Shown here piece after piece: positions 51,439-60,252 of a stretch of DNA of 64,000 bases (positions within the stretch are counted from its first letter, which is position 1; every line of letters begins with the position of its first letter). Below the pieces are notes generated by a model that searched no databases, was not told where the DNA came from, and saw only the letters and a program-made list of their open reading frames with translations. The position numbers and the translations under genes were made by a program. This DNA comes from CAZENU01 sp965117035 (lineage in GTDB: Bacteria; Chloroflexota; Dehalococcoidia; Lucifugimonadales; CAZENU01). Where the stretch lies: the NCBI GenBank assembly GCA_965117035.1, contig OZ220748.1, forward strand, positions 806,001 to 870,000. Reading direction: 5' to 3'.

Positions 51439-51454
51439 TGCGGGACCTCTCTAG

Positions 51455-52459
51455 CTAGACTAGCTGGCAAGCGACCCAGTGGCCGTCGGCGACCTCGCGC
51501 AGCGGAGGCACCTCGTCCGCGCATGACGGGATCGCGATCGGGCAGCGCGTCCGGAAACGGCAGCCGCTCGGCGGATCGATCGGGCTCGGGACGTCGCCCT
51601 CCAGCGCTATGCGGACTTTCTCCTTGGCCTCGGCCGGGTCTCCGGCGGGCACCGCGGAAAGCAGCGCTCGCGTGTACGGGTGCAGGGGATTGTCGTAGAG
51701 TTCGTCCGTCTCGGAGAACTCGACGAGCTTCCCAAGGTACATCACGGCCACGCGGTCGCTGATGTGCCGGACCACGCGGAGGTCGTGAGAGATGAACAGG
51801 TACGTCAGCCCGAACCGGTCCTGCAGCTCCTCCAGAAGATTGATGATCTGCGCCTGAATCGACACGTCGAGGGCGGAGATCGGCTCGTCGCAGACGATGA
51901 AGATCGGCTCCAGCGACAGCGCCCGCGCGATCACGATTCGCTGCAGCTGACCACCGCTGAACTCGTGCGGGTACCTGTTGCGCATGTAGGGGTTGAGGCC
52001 CACGGTCGCCAGCAGGTCCACGACGCGGTCGTCGATCTCGTCCTCGGGTACGATCTCGTGCACCCTGATCGGCTCGGCGATCGCGTCGCCGATCGTCATC
52101 CGCTGGTCAAGCGCCGACTGCGGGTCCTGGAAGATGATCTGCAGCCGCCGCCGGATCCTCTGGAGCTGGCCGCGCGACACGCCGGCCATGTCCTCACCTT
52201 CGAAGAAGATCTTGCCCCCGGTCGGGCGCTCCAGCTGTACGAGGTTGTAGCCGAGGGTAGACTTGCCGCAGCCGCTCTCCCCCACCAGGCCCATCGTCTC
52301 GCCCTGCCGGATCTTCAGGCTGACTCCGTCGACCGCGCGCACCGTCTTGCGATCGGCCATGATTCCGAGGACGATGCCTTTCGTGCCGACCTCGAAGTAG
52401 GTCTCGAGATCCTGGATATCGACGAGGTCCTCGGTCTGGGCGTCGTTCGTTGCCACCAT
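51455..52459 (-). CDS. Peptide-type ABC ATPase, OppF/DppF type
   Basis: 334 residues. Walker A GESGCGKST near residue 60, Q-loop FQDPQSALD, signature FSGGQLQRIVIARAL near residue 168, Walker B IFIVCDEPISALD near residue 188 and switch His in FISHDLRVV. The C-terminal oligopeptide extension has a Cys set (CRFRTRCPIAIPSC) that in relatives binds an iron-sulfur cluster. Energises the permease pairs. The Walker B is CDEP, a usual variant. Between the OppD-type gene (47 nt upstream) and the second permease pair. Confidence 0.94.
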   Translation of the reverse strand: MVATNDAQTEDLVDIQDLETYFEVGTKGIVLGIMADRKTVRAVDGVSLKIRQGETMGLVGESGCGKSTLGYNLVQLERPTGGKIFFEGEDMAGVSRGQLQRIRRRLQIIFQDPQSALDQRMTIGDAIAEPIRVHEIVPEDEIDDRVVDLLATVGLNPYMRNRYPHEFSGGQLQRIVIARALSLEPIFIVCDEPISALDVSIQAQIINLLEELQDRFGLTYLFISHDLRVVRHISDRVAVMYLGKLVEFSETDELYDNPLHPYTRALLSAVPAGDPAEAKEKVRIALEGDVPSPIDPPSGCRFRTRCPIAIPSCADEVPPLREVADGHWVACQLV

Positions 52460-52506
52460 CAGGTCTGTCCTTTCGACATTTGAATTGGGGGCCGCCGATG
52501 TTGCGG

Positions 52507-53520
52507 CTAAGCCTGTGCCGCCGCCACCTCGGCTTCAGTCGGCGGATTCCAGCACGCGGCGATATGGCCTCCGCCCATGTCCGTGAGCGTCGGGTTTTCT
52601 TCCCAGCAGCGGTCCACCGGTCCGGAGCACCGCGGAGCGAAGGGACATCCCGCGTCCAGATTCGCAAGGCTCGGCGGCATGCCGCCGATGGCTGTCAGGA
52701 CATTGCCCTTCCGCTCGACCTTCGGCAGGGACTCCAGGAGCGCCGCGGTGTACCGGTGCTTCGGGCGGAAGAAAATATCGTCCACCGGGCCCTCTTCCAC
52801 GATGTACCCCGCGTACATCACGGCCACGCGGTCGGCCAGCTCGGCTACGACGCCGAGGTCGTGGGTGATCCAGATGACCGACATGCCGCGCTCCGCCTTG
52901 AGCTCCCTGACCAGGTCCAGCAGCTGCGCCTGGACGGAAACGTCGAGCGCCGTCGTCGGCTCATCGGCGATCAGCAACAGGGGATCGCAGCACAGGGCGA
53001 TGGCGATCATCACGCGTTGCCGCATTCCACCGCTGAACTGGAAGGGATAGTCGTAGTACCGAGACGCGGCGGACGGCACGCCGACCCTGTCCATCAGTCG
53101 AACGGCCCGGCTGCGGGCGGTCTTCTCGTCGACACCCAGGTGCACCTGCATCGTCTCCGCGATCTGCGGTCCGATCTTGACCGTGGGATTCAGGGAGTTT
53201 TCGGGGTCCTGGAAGATCATCCCCATCTTCGTGCTGCGCCGCTGCCTGATCTGCGTGTCGGTCAGCGACAGGATGTCCTCTCCGTCAAGGATGATCTTGC
53301 CCGTCATCAGCTCCAGAGGCGGGCTGGGCACCAGTCCCATGATCGACAGCGCCGTCATCGTCTTGCCGCTGCCGCTCTCGCCCACGATACAAAGCGTCTC
53401 CGCCTTGTCGACCGTGAAGTTGCTGCCGTTCACGGCCTTGATCACACCCTCTCGGGAGCCGAGGTGGGTCTCCAGGCCCTCTACTGCTAGAACGTTTTCG
53501 GTGGTCATGCCCCTGTTCAC
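52507..53520 (-). CDS. Peptide-type ABC ATPase, OppD/DppD type
   Basis: 337 residues; GTG start with GAGGTAC upstream, another ATG 4 codons in has too little spacing from its box. Walker A GESGSGKTMT near residue 47, FQDPENSLNP, signature FSGGMRQRVMIAIAL near residue 165, Walker B LLIADEPTTALD and WITHDLGVV. C-terminal Cys cluster CPFAPRCSGPVDRC near residue 290. Partner of the OppF-type protein; the two form the heterodimeric motor shared by both permease pairs. It lies 7 nt after the first permease pair. Confidence 0.94.
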   Translation of the reverse strand: MNRGMTTENVLAVEGLETHLGSREGVIKAVNGSNFTVDKAETLCIVGESGSGKTMTALSIMGLVPSPPLELMTGKIILDGEDILSLTDTQIRQRRSTKMGMIFQDPENSLNPTVKIGPQIAETMQVHLGVDEKTARSRAVRLMDRVGVPSAASRYYDYPFQFSGGMRQRVMIAIALCCDPLLLIADEPTTALDVSVQAQLLDLVRELKAERGMSVIWITHDLGVVAELADRVAVMYAGYIVEEGPVDDIFFRPKHRYTAALLESLPKVERKGNVLTAIGGMPPSLANLDAGCPFAPRCSGPVDRCWEENPTLTDMGGGHIAACWNPPTEAEVAAAQA

Positions 53521-53527
53521 CGTACCT

Positions 53528-54526
53528 CTATCGTTGTATGGCCCGCGGGTTCAGGGCGTCGTTCAGCCCGTCTCCCAGGAAGTTGAACCCGAACACCGCG
53601 ACTGCCAGGACCATCCCAGGCATCACGACCAGGTGTGGATCGTAGCGCCAGCGCGTCAGATTCTCCGAGACCATGTTGCCCCAGCTCGCCGCGGGCGGCT
53701 GGATTCCAAGGCCCAGGAAGCTCAGCGTAGATTCGGTGAGCATGACGCCGCCGACACCGGCCGATACGGACACCACGATCGGGGATATCGCGTTCGGCAC
53801 CAGGTGCTTGGTGATGATCATCCGCTGGGGGACGCCGAGGGCTTTTTCCGCCCTGATGAACCCCATCTCCTTGAGCGAGAGCACCTGTCCTCGCACCAGC
53901 CTCGCGTAGCCCACCCACTCGGTGGCGGAGATCGCGCCGAACATCATGAAGTAGTCGATGTATATCCGCTGGTTGAGGATGCCCCACTCGGTCTTCGAGT
54001 AGATGTCCGCGAGGAAGATCGTCACCGGCTCACGCATGGTGACGCTGAGGAACGCCGCCATCAGGATGTTGGGGAACGCGGACAACAGCTCCCCGATCCT
54101 TATGATGACGTCGTCGACCCATCTGCCCACGAACCCTGCCGTCGCCCCCAGGGTGACACCTATGGTCACGCTGATGACCAGCACGACCACGGCCACGAAG
54201 ACCGCCGTCCTGGCGCCGTTCAGGATCCGGCTCGTGAAGTCGCGCCCAAGCACGTCGGTCCCCATCCAATGGTCCCAGCTCGGCGCTTCCGCGATGCGGC
54301 TGAAGTCGTTTCGGAGGTAGTCGTAAGGGGCGATATACGGGCCCACGACCGCCATCAGGATGATGGCGATAGCGATGATCGACCCGACGACGGCGGCCTT
54401 GTTGCGCACGAGCCGCTCCAGCGCGTCCATCCACAGGCTGCGCTGCTTGACGGCCTCGAACTCCGTCGCCAGGGACCGCCTCTCGGCGGCTGGTTGGACT
54501 CCAGACTCTTCTACGGTGTCAGCCAT
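53528..54526 (-). CDS. Peptide-type ABC permease, DppC type (first pair of second operon)
   Basis: 332 residues. GTDVLGRDFTSRILNGARTA near residue 88 and EAA loop IRAEKALGVPQRMIITKHLVPN near residue 220 are clear. An insert at about residues 160-185 (IFLADIYSKTEWGILNQR) is longer than usual. It starts 45 nt after the DppB stop and ends 7 nt before the OppD start, so the four genes are one transcript. Confidence 0.93.
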   Translation of the reverse strand: MADTVEESGVQPAAERRSLATEFEAVKQRSLWMDALERLVRNKAAVVGSIIAIAIILMAVVGPYIAPYDYLRNDFSRIAEAPSWDHWMGTDVLGRDFTSRILNGARTAVFVAVVVLVISVTIGVTLGATAGFVGRWVDDVIIRIGELLSAFPNILMAAFLSVTMREPVTIFLADIYSKTEWGILNQRIYIDYFMMFGAISATEWVGYARLVRGQVLSLKEMGFIRAEKALGVPQRMIITKHLVPNAISPIVVSVSAGVGGVMLTESTLSFLGLGIQPPAASWGNMVSENLTRWRYDPHLVVMPGMVLAVAVFGFNFLGDGLNDALNPRAIQR

Positions 54527-54571
54527 GGCACAATCCTACCCTTTCAGATTGTCGGCGGCTCTCGTCGCCGC

Positions 54572-55543
54572 CTATTCGTACCTGACCCGCGGGTCCAGCA
54601 CCCCGTACAGCAGGTCGACCACCAGGTTAGAGACGATCCACATCGCCGTGCCCAGCATCGTGCCTGCCAGGATCATCGGGAAGTCACGGCCCTGGAAGGC
54701 GGAGATGAATGCGTTGGAGAAGCCGGGTATGCCGAACACGAGCTCGACGAGGAATGCCCCCGTCAGGAAGCCCGCGAGCGTCGGCCCGAAGCCTGTCAGC
54801 ACCGGGGTCAGGGCGTTGCGCAGGATGTGGCGGCTGATGACCATCCGCTCCTTCAGGCCCTTCGCCCGCGCCGTCCGCACGTAGCCCTGTCTCACGACTT
54901 CCAGGATACCCGCGCGGGTCATCCGCACGATGCCCAGGGCGCCGCCGAGCGACATCAACGCCACCGGGAGGATCGAGTTCGTAGTGAACAGCCCCTCCCA
55001 CCCGACGGGCGTATCCATGATCTGCAGCTTGAGGACCACCACGATCATGACCATCGGGCCCAGCACGAACACCGGCACGGAGTTGACCGCGATCGACCCT
55101 GCCACAATCCAGTAGTCGATCCACGTGTTCTGTTTGACCGCCGCGAGGATCCCTAAGGGGACGAAGACGGTGTACAGGATGATAAACGAAGCCAGGCCGA
55201 GCTGCGCCGAGATCGGGAGCGAGGCCTGGATGATGTCCGCGATGTCCCGCTGCGAGCGCAGCGACTTGCCCCAGTCGCCGCGGATGATGCCCTCGTTCCT
55301 CGCATCCGGCACGCACAGGCTGCCGCAGACGTAGTCTCCGAACTGGATCATGAAGGGTCGGTCGAGGCCGTAGATCTTGCGCAGGCGCGCCAGGATCTCA
55401 GGGTCGTTCTCGTAGTCGTCCTCGCCGAACATGATCGACAGCGGATCGCCCGGTCCGTAGTGGATGAAGGCGAAGGTGCCTATGAGCACGCCGAACAACA
55501 CCGGAAAGAACAGCAGTATTCGTCTGACCACAAAAACAAACAT
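54572..55543 (-). CDS. Peptide-type ABC permease, DppB type (first pair of second operon)
   Basis: 323 residues; ATG with TGGAGGC 5 nt upstream. Starts VFVVRRILLFFPVLFGVLIGTF; periplasmic part has CGSLCVPDARNEGIIRGDWG near residue 74, a Cys-bearing variant seen in several peptide permeases; EAA loop EVVRQGYVRTARAKGLKER near residue 225. First gene of the six-gene transport operon. Its upstream region (55544-55820) contains only a -10-like box and no gene. Confidence 0.93.
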   Translation of the reverse strand: MFVFVVRRILLFFPVLFGVLIGTFAFIHYGPGDPLSIMFGEDDYENDPEILARLRKIYGLDRPFMIQFGDYVCGSLCVPDARNEGIIRGDWGKSLRSQRDIADIIQASLPISAQLGLASFIILYTVFVPLGILAAVKQNTWIDYWIVAGSIAVNSVPVFVLGPMVMIVVVLKLQIMDTPVGWEGLFTTNSILPVALMSLGGALGIVRMTRAGILEVVRQGYVRTARAKGLKERMVISRHILRNALTPVLTGFGPTLAGFLTGAFLVELVFGIPGFSNAFISAFQGRDFPMILAGTMLGTAMWIVSNLVVDLLYGVLDPRVRYE

Positions 55544-55727
55544 GAACTGCCTCCAGATCCGCCCGTGCTATCCCTGCCGTCGCCGCGAAGATAACCTCAG
55601 GCCCCGTTGGGGTTTCCTCCAGCCTGGACGCTGCATAGGGCAGATAGCTCTCTTCCGTCGCACCATCGCCCCCACGCGCCCCTTGCGAGCGCCCCGTTCG
55701 TGCAGGGTTTCACAATTGGCTGACCGC

Positions 55728-55733
55728 ATTATA
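55728..55733 (-). promoter_or_regulatory. Possible -10 element for the second transport operon
   Basis: A perfect TATAAT on the minus strand, about 185 nt upstream of the first permease gene. The -35 region is poor (TTCCCG at 17 nt). It would allow transcription separate from the preceding binding-protein gene. Confidence 0.4.
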
Positions 55734-55820
55734 CATGAACTTGCAAGCGGCGGGAAGTCCCGTCTTCCAGGGTGCCGCAGAGCCGCGGCCACTGACCCTC
55801 GTCCGGCCCCCGAAAACGCC

Positions 55821-55853
55821 GGGGCCCCGGGAGCGAATCGTTCCCGGGGCCCC
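55821..55853 (-). terminator. Hairpin after binding-protein gene 1
   Basis: GGGGCCCCGGGA and TTCCCGGGGCCCC form a 12-bp stem with an 8-nt loop, about 70 nt after the gene end, followed on the minus strand by a short TTTT. Could end or weaken transcription before the permeases. Confidence 0.6.
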
Positions 55854-55925
55854 AGTTCTATCAACTCCGTTGTCCTCACGCCGGCTCAGACCGGCGTCGG
55901 AACCGCTCTATTCGAAGTGACTCGC

Positions 55926-57767
55926 CTAGTGCTTCGCGATGTACGCCGTCGTCAGCGTGTTGAAGTCCAGGTTGCTCGTGCTCTCGAATCCGATGAGCCA
56001 CGGCTGCACCACCCACTTGACTCCCTGCACCTCGGTGAACGGGATCATGTAGACCTTCTCGAGGTACTCCTGTTCGACGGCCTGGAACGCGGCGCAGCGG
56101 TCCGGGTGGTCCAGCGGCAGCGACCGGGCGTACTCGACCATGGCGTCCAGCACCGGGTAGCCGCCCGGTATGTTGCTCAGCGACTCGATCGAGTCCTTGC
56201 GAGTCAGGTTGCTCACGATCTGGATCGGGTCGGGAATCCACGAACCCAGGCTGATGCGGTAGAACTGCGAGTTCTCGCGCCTGGGCATGCCCGACTCGCG
56301 TCGGAGGATATCCAGCTCCACGTCCAGGTTGTCCTTCCAGTACTCCTTCATCGCGACGCCCATGGCGATGGTCGTCGGGTGCGCCAGGTCGATCAGCAGC
56401 AGGGGCAGGTTGTCGCCGCTGCCGTAGGTCGACTCGGACAGGGCCTGTCGGGCCAGGTCTGGATCGTAGTACTGGGGATCGGAGTCCGGGTTGTGACATG
56501 GGATCAGGCTGGATATCAGGCCCTTGGCCCTGGTTGCCGTGGAGCCCCATACGGCCTTGACGATCGTCTCCATGTCCTGGCCGTGGGCCAGCGCCTTGCG
56601 GACCAGCAGGTCCTCCAGCGGCGCCATGTCGATCTTCAGCTTGGTGAACCCAAGGCCGCCGTACGGCGAAATGTACAGCAGCGGGTTGAACGGATGGCTC
56701 GGGTTCAGCGCCGCCTCGTACGTCGTCGAATCGATCGACATCACGTCCAGCTCGCCGTTCTCGAACATGATCACCTGGACCTGGCGGTCCGGAATCACCG
56801 GCAGCGAGAGCTTCTCGATTATGGGCGTGGCGTGCGGCCCGTTCCACTGCTTGCCGGCCAGGTCGACCCTGGTGACCTCGGTGAGGCCGCTGTCAGGATC
56901 GTAGCTCAGGCTGAAGGGGCCCGCCGAGATCGGGGCGTTGCCCCAGTCGTCGTCGGCCTTCACCTGGTCGAGCTTCGAGATGCCGACATGCCATGCGGCC
57001 ATGTTCAGCGGCCAGGTGGCCAACGGGATCACCGTCGAAACCTCCAGCGTCTGGTCGTCGATCACGACCAGGCCGTCGGACTCGGTCACCTCCCCAGCGC
57101 GCAACTCTTCCCAGCCCGCGATGTCGCCAAGGGTCAGGCTCGCGCCGCCCCACGCGACGATGTTCTCGGGCTTCGCGCCGTGCTCCCAGTAAGCCTTGAA
57201 GTCGGCCGCCGTGATCGGGGTCCCGTCCTGGAAGACGGCATCCTCACGTATCTTCAGCGTCCAGACGTCCAGCGAGTCGTTGGAGGTGATACCCGTCGCG
57301 ATCCACGGCAGCACGTCTCCCTTCTGGTTGATGATGAAGGGCGGGCCGAAGACCTGCGTCGAGAATATCCTGTTTCCGCCGCCATCGCGCCACGGGGCCA
57401 TCGTGCTCCGGAAGCGGCCCACGGACATCGCGACCTGCGAGTCGTGGAGCTGCGGCCCGCCGCCCTCCGGTCCCGTCCTCGTCTCTACCCTCGCTCGGGG
57501 TCCGCTCGGACCCGCGTCCGCCGCCTGGGGCGCGTCGGGGTCCGCAGCCGCCTGGGCGGGGAGCGGCGTGTCCGCCGCCATAGCCGCCCGCGGGGCCGCG
57601 GGACCGCCCGTGGCCGCCTGCGGCTGCGCCGGGTCTACCGGCTGCGCGGCAGCCTGCGGCGCGACCGGCTCGGCCGCCTCCTCGGCGGCACAAGCCGCGA
57701 CGACTGCCATAGCCGCGATCGCTGCCACAACGAGCAGCAATACTCTCGATTTCAGAACGTTACTCAT
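55926..57767 (-). CDS. ABC solute-binding protein family 5, tandem gene 1
   Basis: 613 residues from ATG 57765-57767 (GAGGTCGAACCA before it). Lipobox IAAMAVVAAC, then an Ala/Pro/Gln tether of about 90 residues, then a family-5 binding fold: LHDSQVAMSVGRF, IREDAVFQDGTPITAADFKAYWEHG near residue 185, TYEAALNPSHPFNPLLYISPYGG near residue 345 and RISLGSWIPDPIQIV near residue 505. From about 57473 downward it is indistinguishable by eye from gene 2. Probably feeds the permeases encoded downstream. The protein ends ..NTLTTAYIAKH. Confidence 0.93.
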   Translation of the reverse strand: MSNVLKSRVLLLVVAAIAAMAVVAACAAEEAAEPVAPQAAAQPVDPAQPQAATGGPAAPRAAMAADTPLPAQAAADPDAPQAADAGPSGPRARVETRTGPEGGGPQLHDSQVAMSVGRFRSTMAPWRDGGGNRIFSTQVFGPPFIINQKGDVLPWIATGITSNDSLDVWTLKIREDAVFQDGTPITAADFKAYWEHGAKPENIVAWGGASLTLGDIAGWEELRAGEVTESDGLVVIDDQTLEVSTVIPLATWPLNMAAWHVGISKLDQVKADDDWGNAPISAGPFSLSYDPDSGLTEVTRVDLAGKQWNGPHATPIIEKLSLPVIPDRQVQVIMFENGELDVMSIDSTTYEAALNPSHPFNPLLYISPYGGLGFTKLKIDMAPLEDLLVRKALAHGQDMETIVKAVWGSTATRAKGLISSLIPCHNPDSDPQYYDPDLARQALSESTYGSGDNLPLLLIDLAHPTTIAMGVAMKEYWKDNLDVELDILRRESGMPRRENSQFYRISLGSWIPDPIQIVSNLTRKDSIESLSNIPGGYPVLDAMVEYARSLPLDHPDRCAAFQAVEQEYLEKVYMIPFTEVQGVKWVVQPWLIGFESTSNLDFNTLTTAYIAKH

Positions 57768-57808
57768 TGGTTCGACCTCTATCACTTAAGGTTCAACGCG
57801 TCCTTGCA

Positions 57809-57837
57809 ATAATAGGGAGCGCTCCGATAGCTGTCAA
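57809..57837 (-). promoter_or_regulatory. Promoter of binding-protein gene 1
   Basis: TTGACA (57832-57837) and TATTAT (57809-57814), spacing 17 nt, on the minus strand, ending about 42 nt before the ATG. Confidence 0.65.
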
Positions 57838-58007
57838 GACCGCCCCGGCGGCGGCGGGAGGCCTCTGAATTCCGCGAAGCCGCGCCCCACAGGTCGTGTT
57901 CGGCCGTATCCGCAAACTCGCAAGGGCAACCCCACCGGTTCAGCCTTCCTGCCGGAGCATTCCGCAGAATGTCCCGCCTGATCGCCCCATCCATTCCCCG
58001 GCAACAC

Positions 58008-58042
58008 ACGTGGGCCCCGGGATCGCTCCCGGGGCCCCACGT
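58008..58042 (-). terminator. Hairpin after binding-protein gene 2
   Basis: ACGTGGGCCCCGGG pairs with CCCGGGGCCCCACGT across ATCGCT (one bulged base). It is in the same position as the hairpins after genes 1, 3 and 4. Nothing gene-like lies between 57838 and 58007. Confidence 0.6.
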
Positions 58043-58111
58043 TCTGTCGACTCCGTTGTCCTCACGCCGGCTCAGACCGGCGTCGGAACCGCTCTATTCG
58101 AAGTGACTCGC

Positions 58112-59956
58112 CTAGTGCTTCGCGATGTACGCCGTCGTCAGCGTGTTGAAGTCCAGGTTGCTCGTGCTCTCGAATCCGATGAGCCACGGCTGCACCACCC
58201 ACTTGACTCCCTGCACCTCGGTGAACGGGATCATGTAGACCTTCTCGAGGTACTCCTGTTCGACGGCCTGGAACGCGGCGCAGCGGTCCGGGTGGTCCAG
58301 CGGCAGCGACCGGGCGTACTCGACCATGGCGTCCAGCACCGGGTAGCCGCCCGGTATGTTGCTCAGCGACTCGATCGAGTCCTTGCGAGTCAGGTTGCTC
58401 ACGATCTGGATCGGGTCGGGAATCCACGAACCCAGGCTGATGCGGTAGAACTGCGAGTTCTCGCGCCTGGGCATGCCCGACTCGCGTCGGAGGATATCCA
58501 GCTCCACGTCCAGGTTGTCCTTCCAGTACTCCTTCATCGCGACGCCCATGGCGATGGTCGTCGGGTGCGCCAGGTCGATCAGCAGCAGGGGCAGGTTGTC
58601 GCCGCTGCCGTAGGTCGACTCGGACAGGGCCTGTCGGGCCAGGTCTGGATCGTAGTACTGGGGATCGGAGTCCGGGTTGTGACATGGGATCAGGCTGGAT
58701 ATCAGGCCCTTGGCCCTGGTTGCCGTGGAGCCCCATACGGCCTTGACGATCGTCTCCATGTCCTGGCCGTGGGCCAGCGCCTTGCGGACCAGCAGGTCCT
58801 CCAGCGGCGCCATGTCGATCTTCAGCTTGGTGAACCCAAGGCCGCCGTACGGCGAAATGTACAGCAGCGGGTTGAACGGATGGCTCGGGTTCAGCGCCGC
58901 CTCGTACGTCGTCGAATCGATCGACATCACGTCCAGCTCGCCGTTCTCGAACATGATCACCTGGACCTGGCGGTCCGGAATCACCGGCAGCGAGAGCTTC
59001 TCGATTATGGGCGTGGCGTGCGGCCCGTTCCACTGCTTGCCGGCCAGGTCGACCCTGGTGACCTCGGTGAGGCCGCTGTCAGGATCGTAGCTCAGGCTGA
59101 AGGGGCCCGCCGAGATCGGGGCGTTGCCCCAGTCGTCGTCGGCCTTCACCTGGTCGAGCTTCGAGATGCCGACATGCCATGCGGCCATGTTCAGCGGCCA
59201 GGTGGCCAACGGGATCACCGTCGAAACCTCCAGCGTCTGGTCGTCGATCACGACCAGGCCGTCGGACTCGGTCACCTCCCCAGCGCGCAACTCTTCCCAG
59301 CCCGCGATGTCGCCAAGGGTCAGGCTCGCGCCGCCCCACGCGACGATGTTCTCGGGCTTCGCGCCGTGCTCCCAGTAAGCCTTGAAGTCGGCCGCCGTGA
59401 TCGGGGTCCCGTCCTGGAAGACGGCATCCTCACGTATCTTCAGCGTCCAGACGTCCAGCGAGTCGTTGGAGGTGATACCCGTCGCGATCCACGGCAGCAC
59501 GTCTCCCTTCTGGTTGATGATGAAGGGCGGGCCGAAGACCTGCGTCGAGAATATCCTGTTTCCGCCGCCATCGCGCCACGGGGCCATCGTGCTCCGGAAG
59601 CGGCCCACGGACATCGCGACCTGCGAGTCGTGGAGCTGCGGCCCGCCGCCCTCCGGTCCTGTCCTCGTCTCTACCTTCGCGCGGGGTCCGCTCGGACCCG
59701 CGTCCGCTGCCTGGGGCGCGTCGGGGTCCGCAGCCGCCTGGGCGGGCAGCGGCGTGTCCGCCGCCATCGCGGCCCGCGGCGCCGCGGGCCCGCCGGTGGC
59801 CGCCTGCGGCTGGGCCGGGTCTACAGGCTGCGACGCAGCTTGGGGCGCAACCGGCTCCGCTGCCTCCTCCGCCGCGCAGGACGCGATCGCGACCAGCGAG
59901 ATGATGGATGCGGCCATCAAGAGCAGAATTCCTGATTTCGCCATTTTACGCACCAT
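58112..59956 (-). CDS. ABC solute-binding protein family 5, tandem gene 2
   Basis: 614 residues from the ATG 59954-59956 (GGGAG 7 nt upstream; this start is supported by the same MxRK opening in the decayed copy at 62180). Lipobox SIISLVAIASC. The signal and the first part of the tether differ from gene 1, but from 59659 downward the sequence appears identical to gene 1 over 1610 bp, 2186 bp apart. The binding fold is therefore the same; only export signal and tether vary. No degradation is seen. Confidence 0.93.
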   Translation of the reverse strand: MVRKMAKSGILLLMAASIISLVAIASCAAEEAAEPVAPQAASQPVDPAQPQAATGGPAAPRAAMAADTPLPAQAAADPDAPQAADAGPSGPRAKVETRTGPEGGGPQLHDSQVAMSVGRFRSTMAPWRDGGGNRIFSTQVFGPPFIINQKGDVLPWIATGITSNDSLDVWTLKIREDAVFQDGTPITAADFKAYWEHGAKPENIVAWGGASLTLGDIAGWEELRAGEVTESDGLVVIDDQTLEVSTVIPLATWPLNMAAWHVGISKLDQVKADDDWGNAPISAGPFSLSYDPDSGLTEVTRVDLAGKQWNGPHATPIIEKLSLPVIPDRQVQVIMFENGELDVMSIDSTTYEAALNPSHPFNPLLYISPYGGLGFTKLKIDMAPLEDLLVRKALAHGQDMETIVKAVWGSTATRAKGLISSLIPCHNPDSDPQYYDPDLARQALSESTYGSGDNLPLLLIDLAHPTTIAMGVAMKEYWKDNLDVELDILRRESGMPRRENSQFYRISLGSWIPDPIQIVSNLTRKDSIESLSNIPGGYPVLDAMVEYARSLPLDHPDRCAAFQAVEQEYLEKVYMIPFTEVQGVKWVVQPWLIGFESTSNLDFNTLTTAYIAKH

Positions 59957-59997
59957 TATTGCTCCCAATCACTAAAGGGCGTAGTCCAGTGGGCCCA

Positions 59998-60025
59998 ATT
60001 ATAGAGGCGCCCGAATCGCTGTCAA
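59998..60025 (-). promoter_or_regulatory. Consensus promoter of binding-protein gene 2
   Basis: TTGACA (60020-60025) and TATAAT (59998-60003) with a 16-nt spacer, both perfect hexamers, about 42 nt before the ATG. The same promoter with flanks is found at 62206-62233. Confidence 0.75.
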
Positions 60026-60080
60026 TACCTCGGAGTCCGAGGCGGCGGACCGTCGATCTCCGGCATCCGTGATCCGGGTC

Positions 60081-60193
60081 CACTGCTTCAGTCGGACCGC
60101 GCCCGTTGCGTTTGGCCGGGGCGGCCGGCGCCTTGGTTCGCAAGAACTCGACGCACGTCCGCCGGCGCCGTGGGCCTACCGTGGGGAACGACA
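60081..60193 (-). repeat. Downstream-of-gene repeat, copy 1
   Basis: CACTGCTTCAGTCGGACC then CCCGTTGCGTTTGGCCGG and GCGCC...TCGCAA recur at 62614-62713 and 62765-62879. TGCTTCAG is also the last bases of the binding-protein genes (AGTGCTTCAG), so these look like leftovers of deleted gene ends. Confidence 0.6.
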
Positions 60194-60224
60194 AAGGGCC
60201 CCGGGCAGTTGCCCCGGGGCCCTT
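60194..60224 (-). terminator. Terminator of binding-protein gene 3
   Basis: AAGGGCCCCGGG ... CCCCGGGGCCCTT hairpin, followed on the minus strand by TTTGTCGTT. Nearly identical to the hairpin at 62880-62909. Confidence 0.68.
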
Positions 60225-60252
60225 CGACTTATCGTCGGTTATGCGGTCCGGT

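Noticed and set aside
55464..57812. 782-residue open frame on the plus strand over binding-protein gene 1
   Set aside because: Antisense shadow; its repeat in gene 2 only mirrors the duplicated DNA. The minus-strand frame has lipobox and family-5 motifs.
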